Origin: DASUPK01 sp963795665
GTDB taxonomy: Bacteria; Actinomycetota; Thermoleophilia; Solirubrobacterales; 70-9
DNA length: 64,000 nucleotides
Assembly: GCA_963795665.1 (NCBI GenBank)
Contig: CAWCIP010000003.1
Coordinates: 1-64,000 of the forward strand
Reading direction: 5' to 3'
Shown piece by piece: positions 18,305 through 27,657 of the stretch (position 1 is its first letter; every line of letters starts with the position of its first letter). Position numbers and translations under genes: made by a program. Below the pieces are notes generated by a model that saw only the letters and a list, made by a program, of their open reading frames with translations, had not been told where the DNA came from and did not search any database.

Positions 18305-18817
18305 ATGAAGCTGCATGACACGATCGACGTCCTGATCGGCGGCTACCTCTCGAAGGAGGCCGCAGAGGACGACTACAACGCGGTCCACGACAGCGGCGCC
18401 CACCTGCAGGGGACGGCGCTCATAGCGAAGGATCTCCAAGGCAACCTCGCCGTCGAGGAGACCGACCACATGGTTCGGGAGGGGACGGCGGCCATGGGCG
18501 GCGTCGGGTTGGCAGTCGGGCTGGTGGCGCCGCCACTGCTGCTGACGACCGCGATCGGGGCCGCCTTGGGCGCCGGTGGCGGCGAGCTGCTTCACCACAA
18601 GACGGCCGAGAAGATCGGCGAGCAAGCCGGCGAGACGATCCCGCTCGGCGGCGCGGGCCTGATCGTCGTGTACTCGAAGTCGGAGGCCGAGAAGATCGAG
18701 GCCGCGGTTACCCGCACCGTAACGAAGGTGAAGGGGGAGGCTGAAGGGCGCCATGTCCAGGCGGTGAAGGGAGCCCTCGCGGAAGCACAACAGAAGATGG
18801 CCGAGCAGAGCGGCTGA
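18305..18817 (+). CDS. DUF1269-family protein
   Basis: This is a 170-residue protein. An N-terminal ferredoxin-like half (IDVLIGGYLSKEAAEDDYNAV) is followed by a Gly/Ala-rich hydrophobic hairpin (GGVGLAVGLVAPPLLLTTAIG, about residues 65-90). The second half, PLGGAGLIVVYSKSEAEKIEAAV, is typical of DUF1269. The C-terminus is a charged helix. The function is unknown. GAGGAGGTG precedes the ATG, 27 bp after the sulfatase stop, so it is probably co-transcribed with it. Confidence 0.75.
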   Translation: MKLHDTIDVLIGGYLSKEAAEDDYNAVHDSGAHLQGTALIAKDLQGNLAVEETDHMVREGTAAMGGVGLAVGLVAPPLLLTTAIGAALGAGGGELLHHKTAEKIGEQAGETIPLGGAGLIVVYSKSEAEKIEAAVTRTVTKVKGEAEGRHVQAVKGALAEAQQKMAEQSG

Positions 18818-19000
18818 TCCGTCCCCCGGCCGATCGACTCACATACAGCTTGGAAGCTCGCTGACGGCCGGGGCGCAGGCCCGTTCACGAGTCTGGTCAA
18901 GTGGCGCGTCCCCGGCGAGCGGGAGGCGGTCTGGGAGTCCCGGCGCGCTCGTAAACGCGGCACGATTTCGCTTCGATCCGGAACGCGTGGGGAGGGGAGG

Positions 19001-19705
19001 GTGGTCCGAGCCTCGGCGGTCGTTGCCCGGCGCTTGCGGCGGATCAACTGGGTTGCCGCGGGAGCATTCACGGTCGGCGGTTCGCTGTTCGCCCTCGGCG
19101 CCACCGTGGCGGAGCTCGGTTCCGGCGACGCGACGACAGCCGCTTCGATCTACCTCGTGGGTGGGATCTTCTTCAGCACCGGGGCGTACGCCTCGCTGCT
19201 GGGGGCGATCAACGCACCACGGAGTGTGGACGCCGAGGGCGTGCTGGCCACGGAGCCCTGGCGCTGGTGGTCGTATGAGCCCATGAGGATCGATTGGCTA
19301 AGCACATTCGTCCTCTTCGCCGGGACCCTTGCCTTCGGTGTCAGCCTGATCGACTCGTTCATCAACGGCCTCAGCACCCATGGGGTCAACCGGCTGATCT
19401 GGAAGCCGGAGGTGATCGGGTGCGTGTTGTTCCTGATCTCCGGGCACCTGGCGATGGCCGAGATCTGTCACAGCTCTCGTCCATGCCTTCGGCGGCGGGA
19501 TCTCGGCTGGGCGATTGTCGCGGTCAATCAGATCGGCTCGATCCTGTTCATGATCTCGGCGCTCGCGGCCTTCACCAGGCCCGAGACGGCTAACCAGGTC
19601 AACGTCACGGTGGCCAATTGGGGCACGCTGACCGGTGCGGTCTGCTTCGCCATCGGCGGGGTCATGCAGTTCTTCGATCGGCCGGCCGGAGGGCGGGCGG
19701 AATGA
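19001..19705 (+). CDS. YrhK-like multi-TM membrane protein
   Basis: This 234-residue protein has about six hydrophobic segments. Paired GxxxFxxGA-type motifs (GGIFFSTGAYASLL; GAVCFAIGGVMQFFDRP) resemble the YrhK domain repeated. The function is unknown. The first 15 residues are basic. GGGGAGGGGAGG lies immediately upstream of the GTG at 19001, closer than ideal spacing, so the true start could be a few codons later. About 180 bp upstream (18818-19000) shows no gene. Confidence 0.65.
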   Translation: MVRASAVVARRLRRINWVAAGAFTVGGSLFALGATVAELGSGDATTAASIYLVGGIFFSTGAYASLLGAINAPRSVDAEGVLATEPWRWWSYEPMRIDWLSTFVLFAGTLAFGVSLIDSFINGLSTHGVNRLIWKPEVIGCVLFLISGHLAMAEICHSSRPCLRRRDLGWAIVAVNQIGSILFMISALAAFTRPETANQVNVTVANWGTLTGAVCFAIGGVMQFFDRPAGGRAE

Positions 19706-19713
19706 CCGGCGGT

Positions 19714-20652
19714 TCAGCCGTCGCGGGCGCAGCGGAAGCCGACGTTGCCGCTCGAGCTGTCAGGCGAATTGCCCTGCCGGGCAGCTGCCCTGTAGCGCCG
19801 GCAGTAGGAGTCGTGGCAGAGGTATGAGCCGCCCTTCTGGATCCTGAGTACGCCTTTGGCGGGCCCGCGGGGGTCGTGACCCCTGTCCCGCCGGCGGAAC
19901 CCCGGATCGAACCAGTCGGCGGCCCATTCCCAGACGTTGCCTGTCATGTTGTGCAGCCCGTAGCCGTTGGGCGGGAATGCGTCAACGGGGCAGGACCCGT
20001 AGTAGCCGTCGGCCTCGGTGTTCTTGGTCGGGAAGGCGCCCTGCCAGACGTTCATCCGATGCTCGCCGCCGGGCTCACGCTCGTCGCCCCAGGGGAAGAC
20101 CCTGCCCTCGAGTCCGCCGCGGGCCGCGTATTCCCACTCGGCCTCGGTGGGCAGGCGCAAGCCTGACCAAGTGCAGTAGGCCTGGGTGTCGTTCCAGGAG
20201 ACATGCACGACGGGGTGATCCAGCCGATTACCGATCGACGAATGCGGGCCCTCCGGGTGTCGCCAGTCGGCTCCCTCCACCTTTCTCCACCAGGGAGCCT
20301 CGATGACGGCCTGGGTGGGCGGGAAATCGTCCGGCAGCAGCCCTGCGAAGACGAAGGACCACCCGAACCGCTCGGCCTCGGTTGCGTATCCCGTCGCGTC
20401 GACGAAGGAAGCGAACGCTTCGTTCGAGACCGCCATGCGATCGATCCAGAAGGAGTCGAGCGAGATCTCGCGCACGGGCCCCTCGCCGTCGGCGGGATAT
20501 GCCCAGCGGTCGTCGCTTCCCATCAGAAACGAGCCGCCGTCGATCAGCGTCATGTTCTCTGCCGGCCGGGCTTCCTTGCCGGCGGTGACTGTCACGGTCG
20601 GCTTGGGCGGAGCCTCGTGCTGCGCGTTCGGAGCGCAGCATGGCGACCGCAT
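19714..20652 (-). CDS. Formylglycine-generating enzyme (sulfatase-modifying factor)
   Basis: This FGE/SUMF1 protein is about 312 residues. The start of the FGE fold is MTLIDGGSFLMGSDD. It continues through LRLPTEAEWEYAARGG, FPWGDE and NMTGNVWEWAADWF to the C-terminal KGGSYLCHDSYCRRYR. The two Cys residues there correspond to the copper-binding catalytic pair of aerobic FGE. It oxidises the sulfatase motif Cys to formylglycine, and its client arylsulfatase is 1.4 kb away. The ATG at 20652 (MRSPCCAPNAQ) is favoured; an in-frame GTG at 20688 is possible, while longer forms would overlap the divergent gene. Confidence 0.9.
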   Translation of the reverse strand: MRSPCCAPNAQHEAPPKPTVTVTAGKEARPAENMTLIDGGSFLMGSDDRWAYPADGEGPVREISLDSFWIDRMAVSNEAFASFVDATGYATEAERFGWSFVFAGLLPDDFPPTQAVIEAPWWRKVEGADWRHPEGPHSSIGNRLDHPVVHVSWNDTQAYCTWSGLRLPTEAEWEYAARGGLEGRVFPWGDEREPGGEHRMNVWQGAFPTKNTEADGYYGSCPVDAFPPNGYGLHNMTGNVWEWAADWFDPGFRRRDRGHDPRGPAKGVLRIQKGGSYLCHDSYCRRYRAAARQGNSPDSSSGNVGFRCARDG

Positions 20653-20771
20653 CGAGGCCGATTGCTCAGCATCCGCTCGATCCTTCACCGAACTCAGCGT
20701 ACCCCCGGGGAAGGTTCCGTCGGCATCGGCCTGCTCTGAAAGTCGTCCTCGCCAGCGGATAGGTTCGCCGC

Positions 20772-21149
20772 ATGAACCCACGAACCGCATTGATCCTGGC
20801 CGGGCTGGCGCTTGTTGTCGGCGTCGTCGGCCTCGTAATCGGAATCAGCGCCAAGAACGGCAACAAGAGCGATCAGGACATCGCCGACGCGACCAAGGCC
20901 CAGCTCGAGCAGCAGCTCGGCACGACGGCCTCACAGGTCCAGGGCGCCGAGCAGGCGCAGGCCACCAAGGCGGCCGGCGTGACGGCGAGCGTCAACAAGC
21001 AGCTGCGCACCCTGCGCACATCCGTGAACGCGATCCAGGCCAGCGTCAACACACTGAATACGACGACCGCGACCCAGGCGACCGAGATCAAGAACCTCCA
21101 GAACGACGTCAACAAGCTGGACACCAGGGTCAGCAACCTAGGGGGCTAG
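20772..21149 (+). CDS. Single-TM coiled-coil protein
   Basis: This is a 125-residue protein. One N-terminal TM or uncleaved signal anchor (residues 6-26) is followed by an extended Thr/Gln/Asn-rich coiled coil with leucine/valine heptads (TLRTSVNAIQASVNTLNTT). It has no enzymatic motif. It is probably an extracytoplasmic or periplasmic-facing coiled coil. The gene is divergent from the FGE gene and followed by a strong terminator. Confidence 0.6.
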   Translation: MNPRTALILAGLALVVGVVGLVIGISAKNGNKSDQDIADATKAQLEQQLGTTASQVQGAEQAQATKAAGVTASVNKQLRTLRTSVNAIQASVNTLNTTTATQATEIKNLQNDVNKLDTRVSNLGG

Positions 21150-21170
21150 GCACCTCCGAGATGAAGCACG

Positions 21171-21198
21171 AAGGGCCGCCTCCTGGGAGGCGGCCCTT
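21171..21198 (+). terminator. Intrinsic terminator
   Basis: There is a perfect 12-bp inverted repeat, AAGGGCCGCCTC / GAGGCGGCCCTT, with loop CTGG, 21 bp after the stop of the coiled-coil gene. It ends in TTCG rather than a long T-run, as common in high-GC genomes. Confidence 0.75.
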
Positions 21199-21452
21199 CG
21201 CATGTAACGCGGGTCTAACGGGCTTGGGATTGACGGTGGGGCGGGACGGCTCCCACCTCCGTTCGCCCGCCGGTGCTCGGGTTGGATTCCGCCGGATGGC
21301 CGCGTGCCATCCAAACGACCCCGAAACCGAAGGCCTAGCGGCCCTGCACCTCCAGAGTCCCGTCAAGCATGGAATTCAAGTTAGGACCACCTCCTTTCTC
21401 TGGTCGTCGTATTGAAGCAGGCGCTCCGGCCGTGGATACAGTCGTGTTTCCA

Positions 21453-21926
21453 ATGTGCCGCGCCAGACGATCGCTGCCCGTTATTCCGGCTGTGCTGTTC
21501 CTTTCGCTGGGCGGATGCGGCGGTGGGGGGAAGGAGCAGGTCAGCGCCGCCGAGCTGGTTCAGAAGGGGGACGCGATCTGCCGGGACGAGCAGACCAAGT
21601 TCCAGCAGATCCAGGCCCACCCCCTGGGCAACGCATCGGATGCCGCCGACCAGACCAAGCAGCTGATCCAGGTCTCGGAGAATGCGAATTCAGGGCTTGG
21701 CGATCTGGAGCCGCCGGAGGACCAACGGGCGCCGCTCGACAGCTACCTGAGCGCTCGGGACCGGGCGATCGACCAGATGAAGGCCGGACAGGACGCTGCC
21801 GAGAACCAGGACTCAAAGGCGTACGCGGCCGCGCAGGCCGCGGTGGTGCACACCGCCCCCCAGCGAAAGAAGCTCGCCGCCTCGCTGGGGTTCCGGGTCT
21901 GCAGCTCCAACCCGGGATCCGTTTGA
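21453..21926 (+). CDS. Putative lipoprotein
   Basis: Starting at ATG 21453 the protein has a classic lipoprotein signal. It runs MCRARR, then a hydrophobic core, then a lipobox SLGGC, with the modified Cys at about residue 22. A Gly linker and about 130 helical Gln/Asp-rich residues follow, with two Cys (AICRDEQ and FRVCSSN) that could form a disulfide. No family is assigned. An upstream in-frame ATG (21369) would bury the signal peptide, so the later start is preferred, although no strong ribosome site is visible. Confidence 0.6.
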   Translation: MCRARRSLPVIPAVLFLSLGGCGGGGKEQVSAAELVQKGDAICRDEQTKFQQIQAHPLGNASDAADQTKQLIQVSENANSGLGDLEPPEDQRAPLDSYLSARDRAIDQMKAGQDAAENQDSKAYAAAQAAVVHTAPQRKKLAASLGFRVCSSNPGSV

Positions 21927-21936
21927 GCGCCGTGCT

Positions 21937-22344
21937 CTAGGACTCCGTCTGTGAGAGATACGCGAAGCCCAGCGTCATCGCCAGGTTGCTGAGCCCGGCG
22001 AACCAGAGACCGGCACGGGCCCCGGGTCGCGAGAAGGCCGCGGACCGGGACCAGACGATGTCGGTCGCCAGCTCGGTTCCTCGCAGCCAGGACAGCGCCC
22101 ACCAGTCCTTGGGCCTGTTGCGGCGGTAGGCCACCAGGTGCGCGGCCGCGAAGGTCAGCCAGATCGGGCCGCAGCGGCGAAAGAGCTCCTTCGCGTCACT
22201 CGAGGGCTCGTCGTGACCGAGCACGCGCAGGGTCTGGGAGGGCGCCAGGAGCGCACCCGACCCCAGCAGGAGGTCGAACGCGATCATGTTCCGGTTCGTC
22301 CTGCGGAGCTGCCCGTCGAGGCTCACCCGACGATCCAACCACAT
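21937..22344 (-). CDS. Small multi-TM membrane protein
   Basis: This is a 135-residue protein with about four hydrophobic stretches (around residues 20-38, 60-75, 85-98 and 108-128) and conserved-looking aromatic/Arg turns such as YRRNRPKDWWALSWLRG. No family is recognised with confidence. It is divergent from the RpiR regulator, with 50 bp between them, and convergent with the lipoprotein gene. Confidence 0.55.
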   Translation of the reverse strand: MWLDRRVSLDGQLRRTNRNMIAFDLLLGSGALLAPSQTLRVLGHDEPSSDAKELFRRCGPIWLTFAAAHLVAYRRNRPKDWWALSWLRGTELATDIVWSRSAAFSRPGARAGLWFAGLSNLAMTLGFAYLSQTES

Positions 22345-22394
22345 TCACGCGAAAGCTAGAAGGGAAACCCGCGCGGGCAGCGAAATCATCGCCC

Positions 22395-23264
22395 GTGGCA
22401 CGGACCGCGACCAAGACCCATTCCTCCCGTAAGAGCCTCTCGGACTTCATCACCGAGCGGTTCGACGACTTCTCGCGCTCCCAGAAGGACGTGGCCCGCT
22501 ACATCGTCGACCACCTCGACGAGGCGGCCTTCCAGACCGCCGAGGAGCTGGCCCGGCGCGCCAACACCTCCTCATCCACCGTCGTGCGCTTCTCGCAGGC
22601 ACTCGGCTTCGACGGCTACCCCGAGCTTCAGCAGGCGGCAATCGAGGAGTACCGGCACAAGGTCGCCGAGGGAGCGCCGAACGGGAACGGGGGCGCCGGC
22701 GCCGCGGCTCTCTTCAACTTCGACCACTCGGAGTTCGAGGCCTCGCTCGGCGCGGACTACTCGAACATCGAGGAGACGGCGCGCAGCCTGACCCGCGAGC
22801 AGATCGAGGCCTCGGTCTCGGCCCTCGCGACCTCCCGGCGCGTCCTGATCGTCGGCGTGGAGCAGATGGCGTTCTTCGCCAGCTACCTGCGGCACCTGCT
22901 CGGGCTGCTCGACGTTCGGGCGGACATCGTCGCCTCACCGAGCCAGGACAACATCCAGAAGCTCTCGCGCATGGATGAGGACACCCTGCTGGTCGTGCTG
23001 ACGGCGGGGCGCGCGCATCCGCTCGTCCTCCGAGCTCTGAAGCTGGCCCGGCACCGCCGCGCGCGGACCATGTCGATCACCGACGCGACGCTGTCGGACG
23101 TGGCCGAGCACTCGGAGCTGATGCTCTACTACTCCTCCAACGGCCCGTCCTACATCCGCTCCAATGCGGCGCTGATGGGCCTGGTCCAGGCGCTGGCTCA
23201 CGGGGTGTACTCCCGTGACGAGGCCGCGCACCGCGACCGCATTCGCGCCTTCAAGCTGAAGTAA
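22395..23264 (+). CDS. MurR/RpiR-family transcriptional regulator
   Basis: This is a 289-residue regulator. The N-terminal RpiR helix-turn-helix (about residues 15-90; NTSSSTVVRFSQALGFDGYPEL) is followed by a C-terminal SIS sugar-phosphate-binding domain (about 130-270; RRVLIVGVEQMAFFASYL). The family senses phosphosugars such as MurNAc-6-P. It starts with GTG 22395. It lies 93 bp upstream of, and in the same direction as, the deacetylase/glycosyltransferase run. That makes it a plausible regulator of an amino-sugar-related operon, although linkage is only positional. Confidence 0.87.
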   Translation: MARTATKTHSSRKSLSDFITERFDDFSRSQKDVARYIVDHLDEAAFQTAEELARRANTSSSTVVRFSQALGFDGYPELQQAAIEEYRHKVAEGAPNGNGGAGAAALFNFDHSEFEASLGADYSNIEETARSLTREQIEASVSALATSRRVLIVGVEQMAFFASYLRHLLGLLDVRADIVASPSQDNIQKLSRMDEDTLLVVLTAGRAHPLVLRALKLARHRRARTMSITDATLSDVAEHSELMLYYSSNGPSYIRSNAALMGLVQALAHGVYSRDEAAHRDRIRAFKLK

Positions 23265-23357
23265 GCTCTGCGGCTTTTTACCCACGCCACGCTGAAGTCC
23301 AGGCGTGGATCTGCCGATACCTAGTCGTGTCCTTGGGGGAGAGGACCGGCCAATCCC

Positions 23358-24439
23358 ATGTTCATCGGCGAAGAGAAACCGCGCATCCTGCTTGTCGAGG
23401 ACGGCGAGGTCGTCGCCGAGCTGATTCGCCGCACCCTGGCGGACGTCGGCGACGTCACCGTGGTGACGAGCGCCGAGGACGCGCTCGAGAGCCTGCTCGA
23501 CGGTGAGTGGAACCTGGTCCTGGTCGACATCGAGCTGCCCGGGATCAGCGGCCTCGAGCTGCTCGAGCGGGCCAGGTCCCGGTACCCGCAGCTGATGGCG
23601 ATCGTCGTCAGCGCCAAGGAGAACTTCGACTACGCCGTCAAGGCGATTCGCGCCGGTGCGGTGGACTACATCTCGAAGCCGTTCGATCCGGAGGAGTTCC
23701 GGGCGAAGGTCCGGAAGGCGATCTCCTCGGATCGCTTCAACCGGACGCTACGCCGCCCTCACGAGACAGTGCTGGCAATCGGGGCGCATCCGGACGACGT
23801 CGAGATCGGCTGCGGTGGGGTGTTGCTCCGGCACAGCAGTGTCGGGCACGACGTCCATCTCCTCACCCTGACGAGCGGCGAGGCGGGTGGCCAGCCGAGC
23901 ATCCGCATCGAGGAGTCCCAGCGTGCGGCCGAGGTGATGGCAGCCGAGCTGCACATGCTGGACCTGGACGACACAGCGATCTCAGAGACCGCGGCCACCA
24001 TTCGGGCGATCTCCGAAGTGGTGGAGCAGCGTCCAGCCCGACCACGATCTACACGCACAGCTCGCGCGACGTCCACCAGGACCACCGCGCAGCCCACAAC
24101 GCGAGCCTGGTCGCCGCCAGGCGCGTTTCCCGCATCTACGCGTACCAGACGCCTTCCACGACGGTCGAGTTCCGCCCGAGCCGATTCATCTCCATCGATG
24201 ACGTCCTCGGGCGCAAGCTGGAGGCGATCGCCGCGTTCGAGTCGCAGACCAGCATCCGCAGCTACCTCGCCCCCGACCTCCTCAACGCGACCGCGCGCTA
24301 CTGGGGCCGGTTCGCGACATCGCACTACGCCGAGCCGCTCGAGGTGGTCCGCGAGGGGGACATCATCCCCGGCGCCGGGGTGCGGGACGACGGGACGGTG
24401 GAGCATGGCGGTGCGACCAGTCTCCATGCCAGCTGGTAA
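23358..24439 (+). CDS. Response-regulator receiver domain fused to PIG-L deacetylase (one frameshift)
   Basis: Residues about 8-125 form a CheY-like receiver, with phospho-acceptor Asp in LVLVDIELPG, Ser in IVVSAKE and Lys in YISKPFD. After a short linker comes a PIG-L/LmbE domain with the zinc motif AIGAHPDDVEIGCGG (about residue 140) and HSSRDVHQDHRAAHN. The second part is in another frame after SEVVEQ (about 24030). The stop at 24439 gives about 360 residues. PIG-L enzymes remove acetyl groups from N-acetylglucosamine-type sugars. A receiver directly regulating such an enzyme is an unusual architecture. No histidine kinase is adjacent. Confidence 0.83.
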
Positions 24440-25443
24440 CGGGCGAAGCCCGCGGAGTTCTGGTCACAGGCACCGGCGGGCCCTCCGGTTTCTCGTTCAT
24501 GCGCGCGCTCCGCGACGAGTCTCTCGAGTTCCTCTCGGCGGACATCGACCCTCACGCGCCGGGCCTCTTCCTCGTCGATCCAGCTCACAGGGTGTTGCTC
24601 CCGCGCGGGGACGACCCGGGATTCGTGGAAGCGGTGCTCGAGGTCTGCCGCGAGCGGGGCGTTGACGTGGTCGTCCCGACCGTCGACTCGGAGCTCGTGC
24701 CACTGGCGGAGCGTCGCGATGAGTTCACGGAGGCTGGGAGCTCGGTGCTGGTGGCGCCCTCCAGGGCGCTGCGCCTCTGCCTCGACAAGTGGGCGCTGAT
24801 GCAGATCGCGGACGGCTCCGTCCCTATCCCGCGCTCGGCTCCTCTCGACGACGACTTCGACCGCACCGCGTTCGAGCTCCCCGTCCTGGTCAAGCCGCGG
24901 GTCGGGAGCGGATCTCGCGGTGTCCGGCGGGTCGATTCCTGGGACGGGCTCGGCAGCGTCAGGGACCGGTCCCTGCTCGTCCAGGAGTACCTGCCGGGCC
25001 CCGAGTACTCCCTCGACGTGCTCGCGACCGAGGCCGGCGAGGTGCGCGCGGTGGTCCCTCGGGAGCGGCTGCGCGTCGACTCCGGAATCGCGATCACCAG
25101 CCGGACCGTCCATGACGAGGAGCTCGAGTCCATCGGCGCTCGAGCCGCCGAGGCCGCCGGGATCACCGGCGTCGCGAACGTCCAGGTGATGCGGGACGCT
25201 GGGGGTAGCCCTCGCCTGATCGAGATCAACCCGCGCTTCCCGGGCACGATGCCGCTGACCGTCGCCAGCGGCGTGAACATGCCGCGGCTCGCGCTTGGCG
25301 AGCTGCTCGGGGAGCCGATCCCCGAGGGGCCACTCGAGTTCGGCGAGGTCGCCATGACCCGCGTGTTCGAGGACGTCCCCGTGGACGTCGAGGAGCTGGC
25401 GGCGCTCGAAACCGCCGCCGGTGCCGACGCGGTGCCGTCATGA
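24405..25443 (+). CDS. ATP-grasp domain protein (CarB/PylC-like ligase)
   Basis: An N-terminal Rossmann-like start, GVLVTGTGGPSGFSFMRAL, is in frame from about 24450. ATP-grasp elements follow: LPVLVKPRVGSGSRGVR, VQEYLPGPEYSLDV, and the Mg-binding LIEINPRFPG. This is the carbamoyl-phosphate-synthase-like / PylC-like ATP-grasp family, which ligates a carboxylate to an amine or thiol; the substrate is unknown. The frame from ATG 24499 is secure. The preceding ATG at 24405 would need an indel near 24445, so the 5' end is tentative. The stop overlaps the PHP start (ATGA). Confidence 0.75.
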
Positions 25444-26166
25444 GCTCCCGATCAAATGGGCTGCCCGCTCCCGACCACGACATGCACGTCCACTCCACGT
25501 ACTCGGACGGGACCGGCACGGTGGCCGAGAACATCGCCGCAGCGGAGCGCGCCGGATTGGCCGCGCTCACCTGCGTCGATCACGTGCGGAAGGACACGGC
25601 CTGGGCCCCCGCCTTTGCCGATGAGGTGCGCGCTCTGGCCGGAGGCACCGAGGTCGAGGTGCGCAGCGGCGTCGAGGCGAAGATCCTCGACCAGTCGGGC
25701 GAGCTCGACCTGCCCGCCGACGTGGGCGCCGTCGACCGGGTCTATGCGGCCGACCACCGGGTGCCCCTCTCTGACGGCCCGGCCGACCCCGCGGCCGTTC
25801 GGCTTGCGATCGCGGACGGCGAGATGGATCCCGCCGCGGTGCTGGAGTCGATCGTCACGGCGACGGCCGGCGCCGTCGCCCGCCATCCGAATCTGGTGAT
25901 CGCGCACCTGTTCAGCGTGGTTGCCGAAGATCGGCCTCGACGAGTCCGTGCTTCCGGAGACCTCGCTCGAGCGGCTTGCCGCCGCCGCGGCTGACAACGG
26001 AGCCTCGATCGAGGTCGACGAGCGCTGGCGCTGCCCGTCCGCAAGGACGCTGGGCCCGTTCCATGCCGCGGGCGTGCCGATCCTGCTGAGCACCGACAGT
26101 CACTCCCCCGAAACGATCGGCCGGTACGACTACTGCCTGGGCGTGATCGAGGAGCTGGCGGCGTGA
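25440..26166 (+). CDS. PHP-domain hydrolase (one frameshift)
   Basis: This PHP metallohydrolase is about 240 residues, with N-terminal HDMHVHSTYSDGTGT, TCVDHVRKDT and, after the frameshift, STDSHSPETIGRYD. These provide the usual His/Asp metal ligands. The frame changes after IAHLFSV (about 25918) and continues as KIGLDESVLPETSLERL to the stop at 26166. PHP proteins include histidinol-phosphatase-like phosphoesterases; the substrate is unknown. It is coupled at both ends by 4-bp overlaps with the ATP-grasp gene (ATGA) and the glycosyltransferase gene (GTGA). Confidence 0.8.
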
Positions 26167-27657
26167 CCGAGGTCCTCAACGTCATCCTCGTCGCGATGGT
26201 CCTGAGCGGGGCCACCGTGCTGGTGGTCGGCTGCTACCAGTTCTTTCTCGCCGGGCTCCACATCTGGCGCCGTCCGTACATCCGGGTCTCGGAGCTCTAT
26301 CCGAGGGTGGCCGTGGTCATCCCGGGGTGGAACGAGGGCGCGGTGCTCGGGCGGACGATCGACCACCTGATGAAGATGCGCTACCCGGAGGAGCAGGTCC
26401 GGGTGTACGTCGTCGATGACGGCAGCACCGACAACACACCGGAGGTGCTCGCGGAGAGCTCTGCCAAGTACGGGGACCGCGTCATTCACCTGCGCCGCGA
26501 ACAGGGCGGGGGCGGCAAGGCCGACGCGATCAACTACGGGCTTGGACGCCATCCGCGAGGACGACTGGTACGAGGCAATCCTGATCATCGACGCCGACGT
26601 GCTGCTCACGCCGACCGCGCTGCGCCGGATGAGCCGGCACCTCGGCGACCTCCAGATCGGCGGCGTCACCGCCTACATCAAGGAGGGGACGGCCGACCCG
26701 AACTACGTCAACCGCTTCGTCGCCTTCGAGTACATCACCGCGCAGGCGGCCGCCAGGCGCGCGCAGAACATGCTCGCCGCCCAGGCTTGCCTGGCCGGCG
26801 GGCGCGCAGCTGATCCGGAGAGACGCCCTCGAGAAGATCGGCGGCAAGATCCAGACCGGGACGCTGGCCGAGGACACCGTCACCACCTTCCGACTTCAGC
26901 TGGCGGGCTACGACGTGCGCTTCGAGGGCAACTCGATCGTGCTGGCCGAGGAGCCGAACACCATCACGGCGCTCTGGAAGCAGCGGGTGCGCTGGGCCCG
27001 CGGCAACGTTCAGGTGAGTCGCCTCTATCGCGGCGTCTGGCTGCGGCGCCTGAAGGCGGGGCCCCTGGGCGGGCCGAGCTTCGCGGCGATCTGGTCGTCG
27101 GTCGTGTTCATGCCGGTCTTCATGGTGATGGCTACGGCCGGGCTGGTGACGCTCTTCTTCACGGACCGCGAGCTGTCGATCTCGGCCTTCACGGCGCTCT
27201 GGGCCCTCACCGGCGGGACCTTCCTGTTCGTGACGCTGTCGGCGATTGCGATGGATCCCGAGACCGGGAAGAAGTGCTGGAGGGAGGGCTTCTTCTTCCC
27301 CGGCGCGATCAACCTCACCCTGATCTCTTCGGCCTGTTCGGGCCGATCCTGACGAAGGTCTTCGCCCAGCAGCTGATCGACATCGGGCTGGCCGGCGGTC
27401 GAGCCGGCGGTGAAGTACATGCTGCTGTTCGCGGACCTGCTGGCTCAGCCTCTCCATCCTCGCGGCCTGGCTGCTGAAGAAGCTGGATGAGTGGGGCCGG
27501 GTCCCGTGGCTGGTCAGCGCCGCTCCTCTACATGGTCGGCTACGGGCCGCTGCTCTGCGCTTTCACGGTGGCGGGCTACATCGCCGAGCTGCGAGGGCGC
27601 GAGCAGGTCTGGGAGAAGACGGAGAAGGTCGGAGCGGTGAAGGAGCTGGCGACGTGA
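26163..27657 (+). pseudogene. Processive GT2 glycosyltransferase (BcsA/PgaC-like), broken by about six frameshifts
   Basis: This is a membrane glycosyltransferase of about 495 residues. An N-terminal TM is followed by the GT-A domain (VVIPGWNEGAVLG, VVDDGSTDNTPE), the DxD motif IIDADVLLTP, the catalytic TLAEDTVTTFRL and the processivity motif QRVRWARGN. Several C-terminal TM segments follow. This set is typical of synthases such as cellulose, hyaluronan or poly-GlcNAc synthase. The frame changes near 26540, 26800, 27325, 27395, 27442 and 27520, yet homologous sequence is continuous to AVKELAT at 27657. With a deacetylase in the same operon, a poly-amino-sugar product is an attractive inference. 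Confidence 0.8.
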
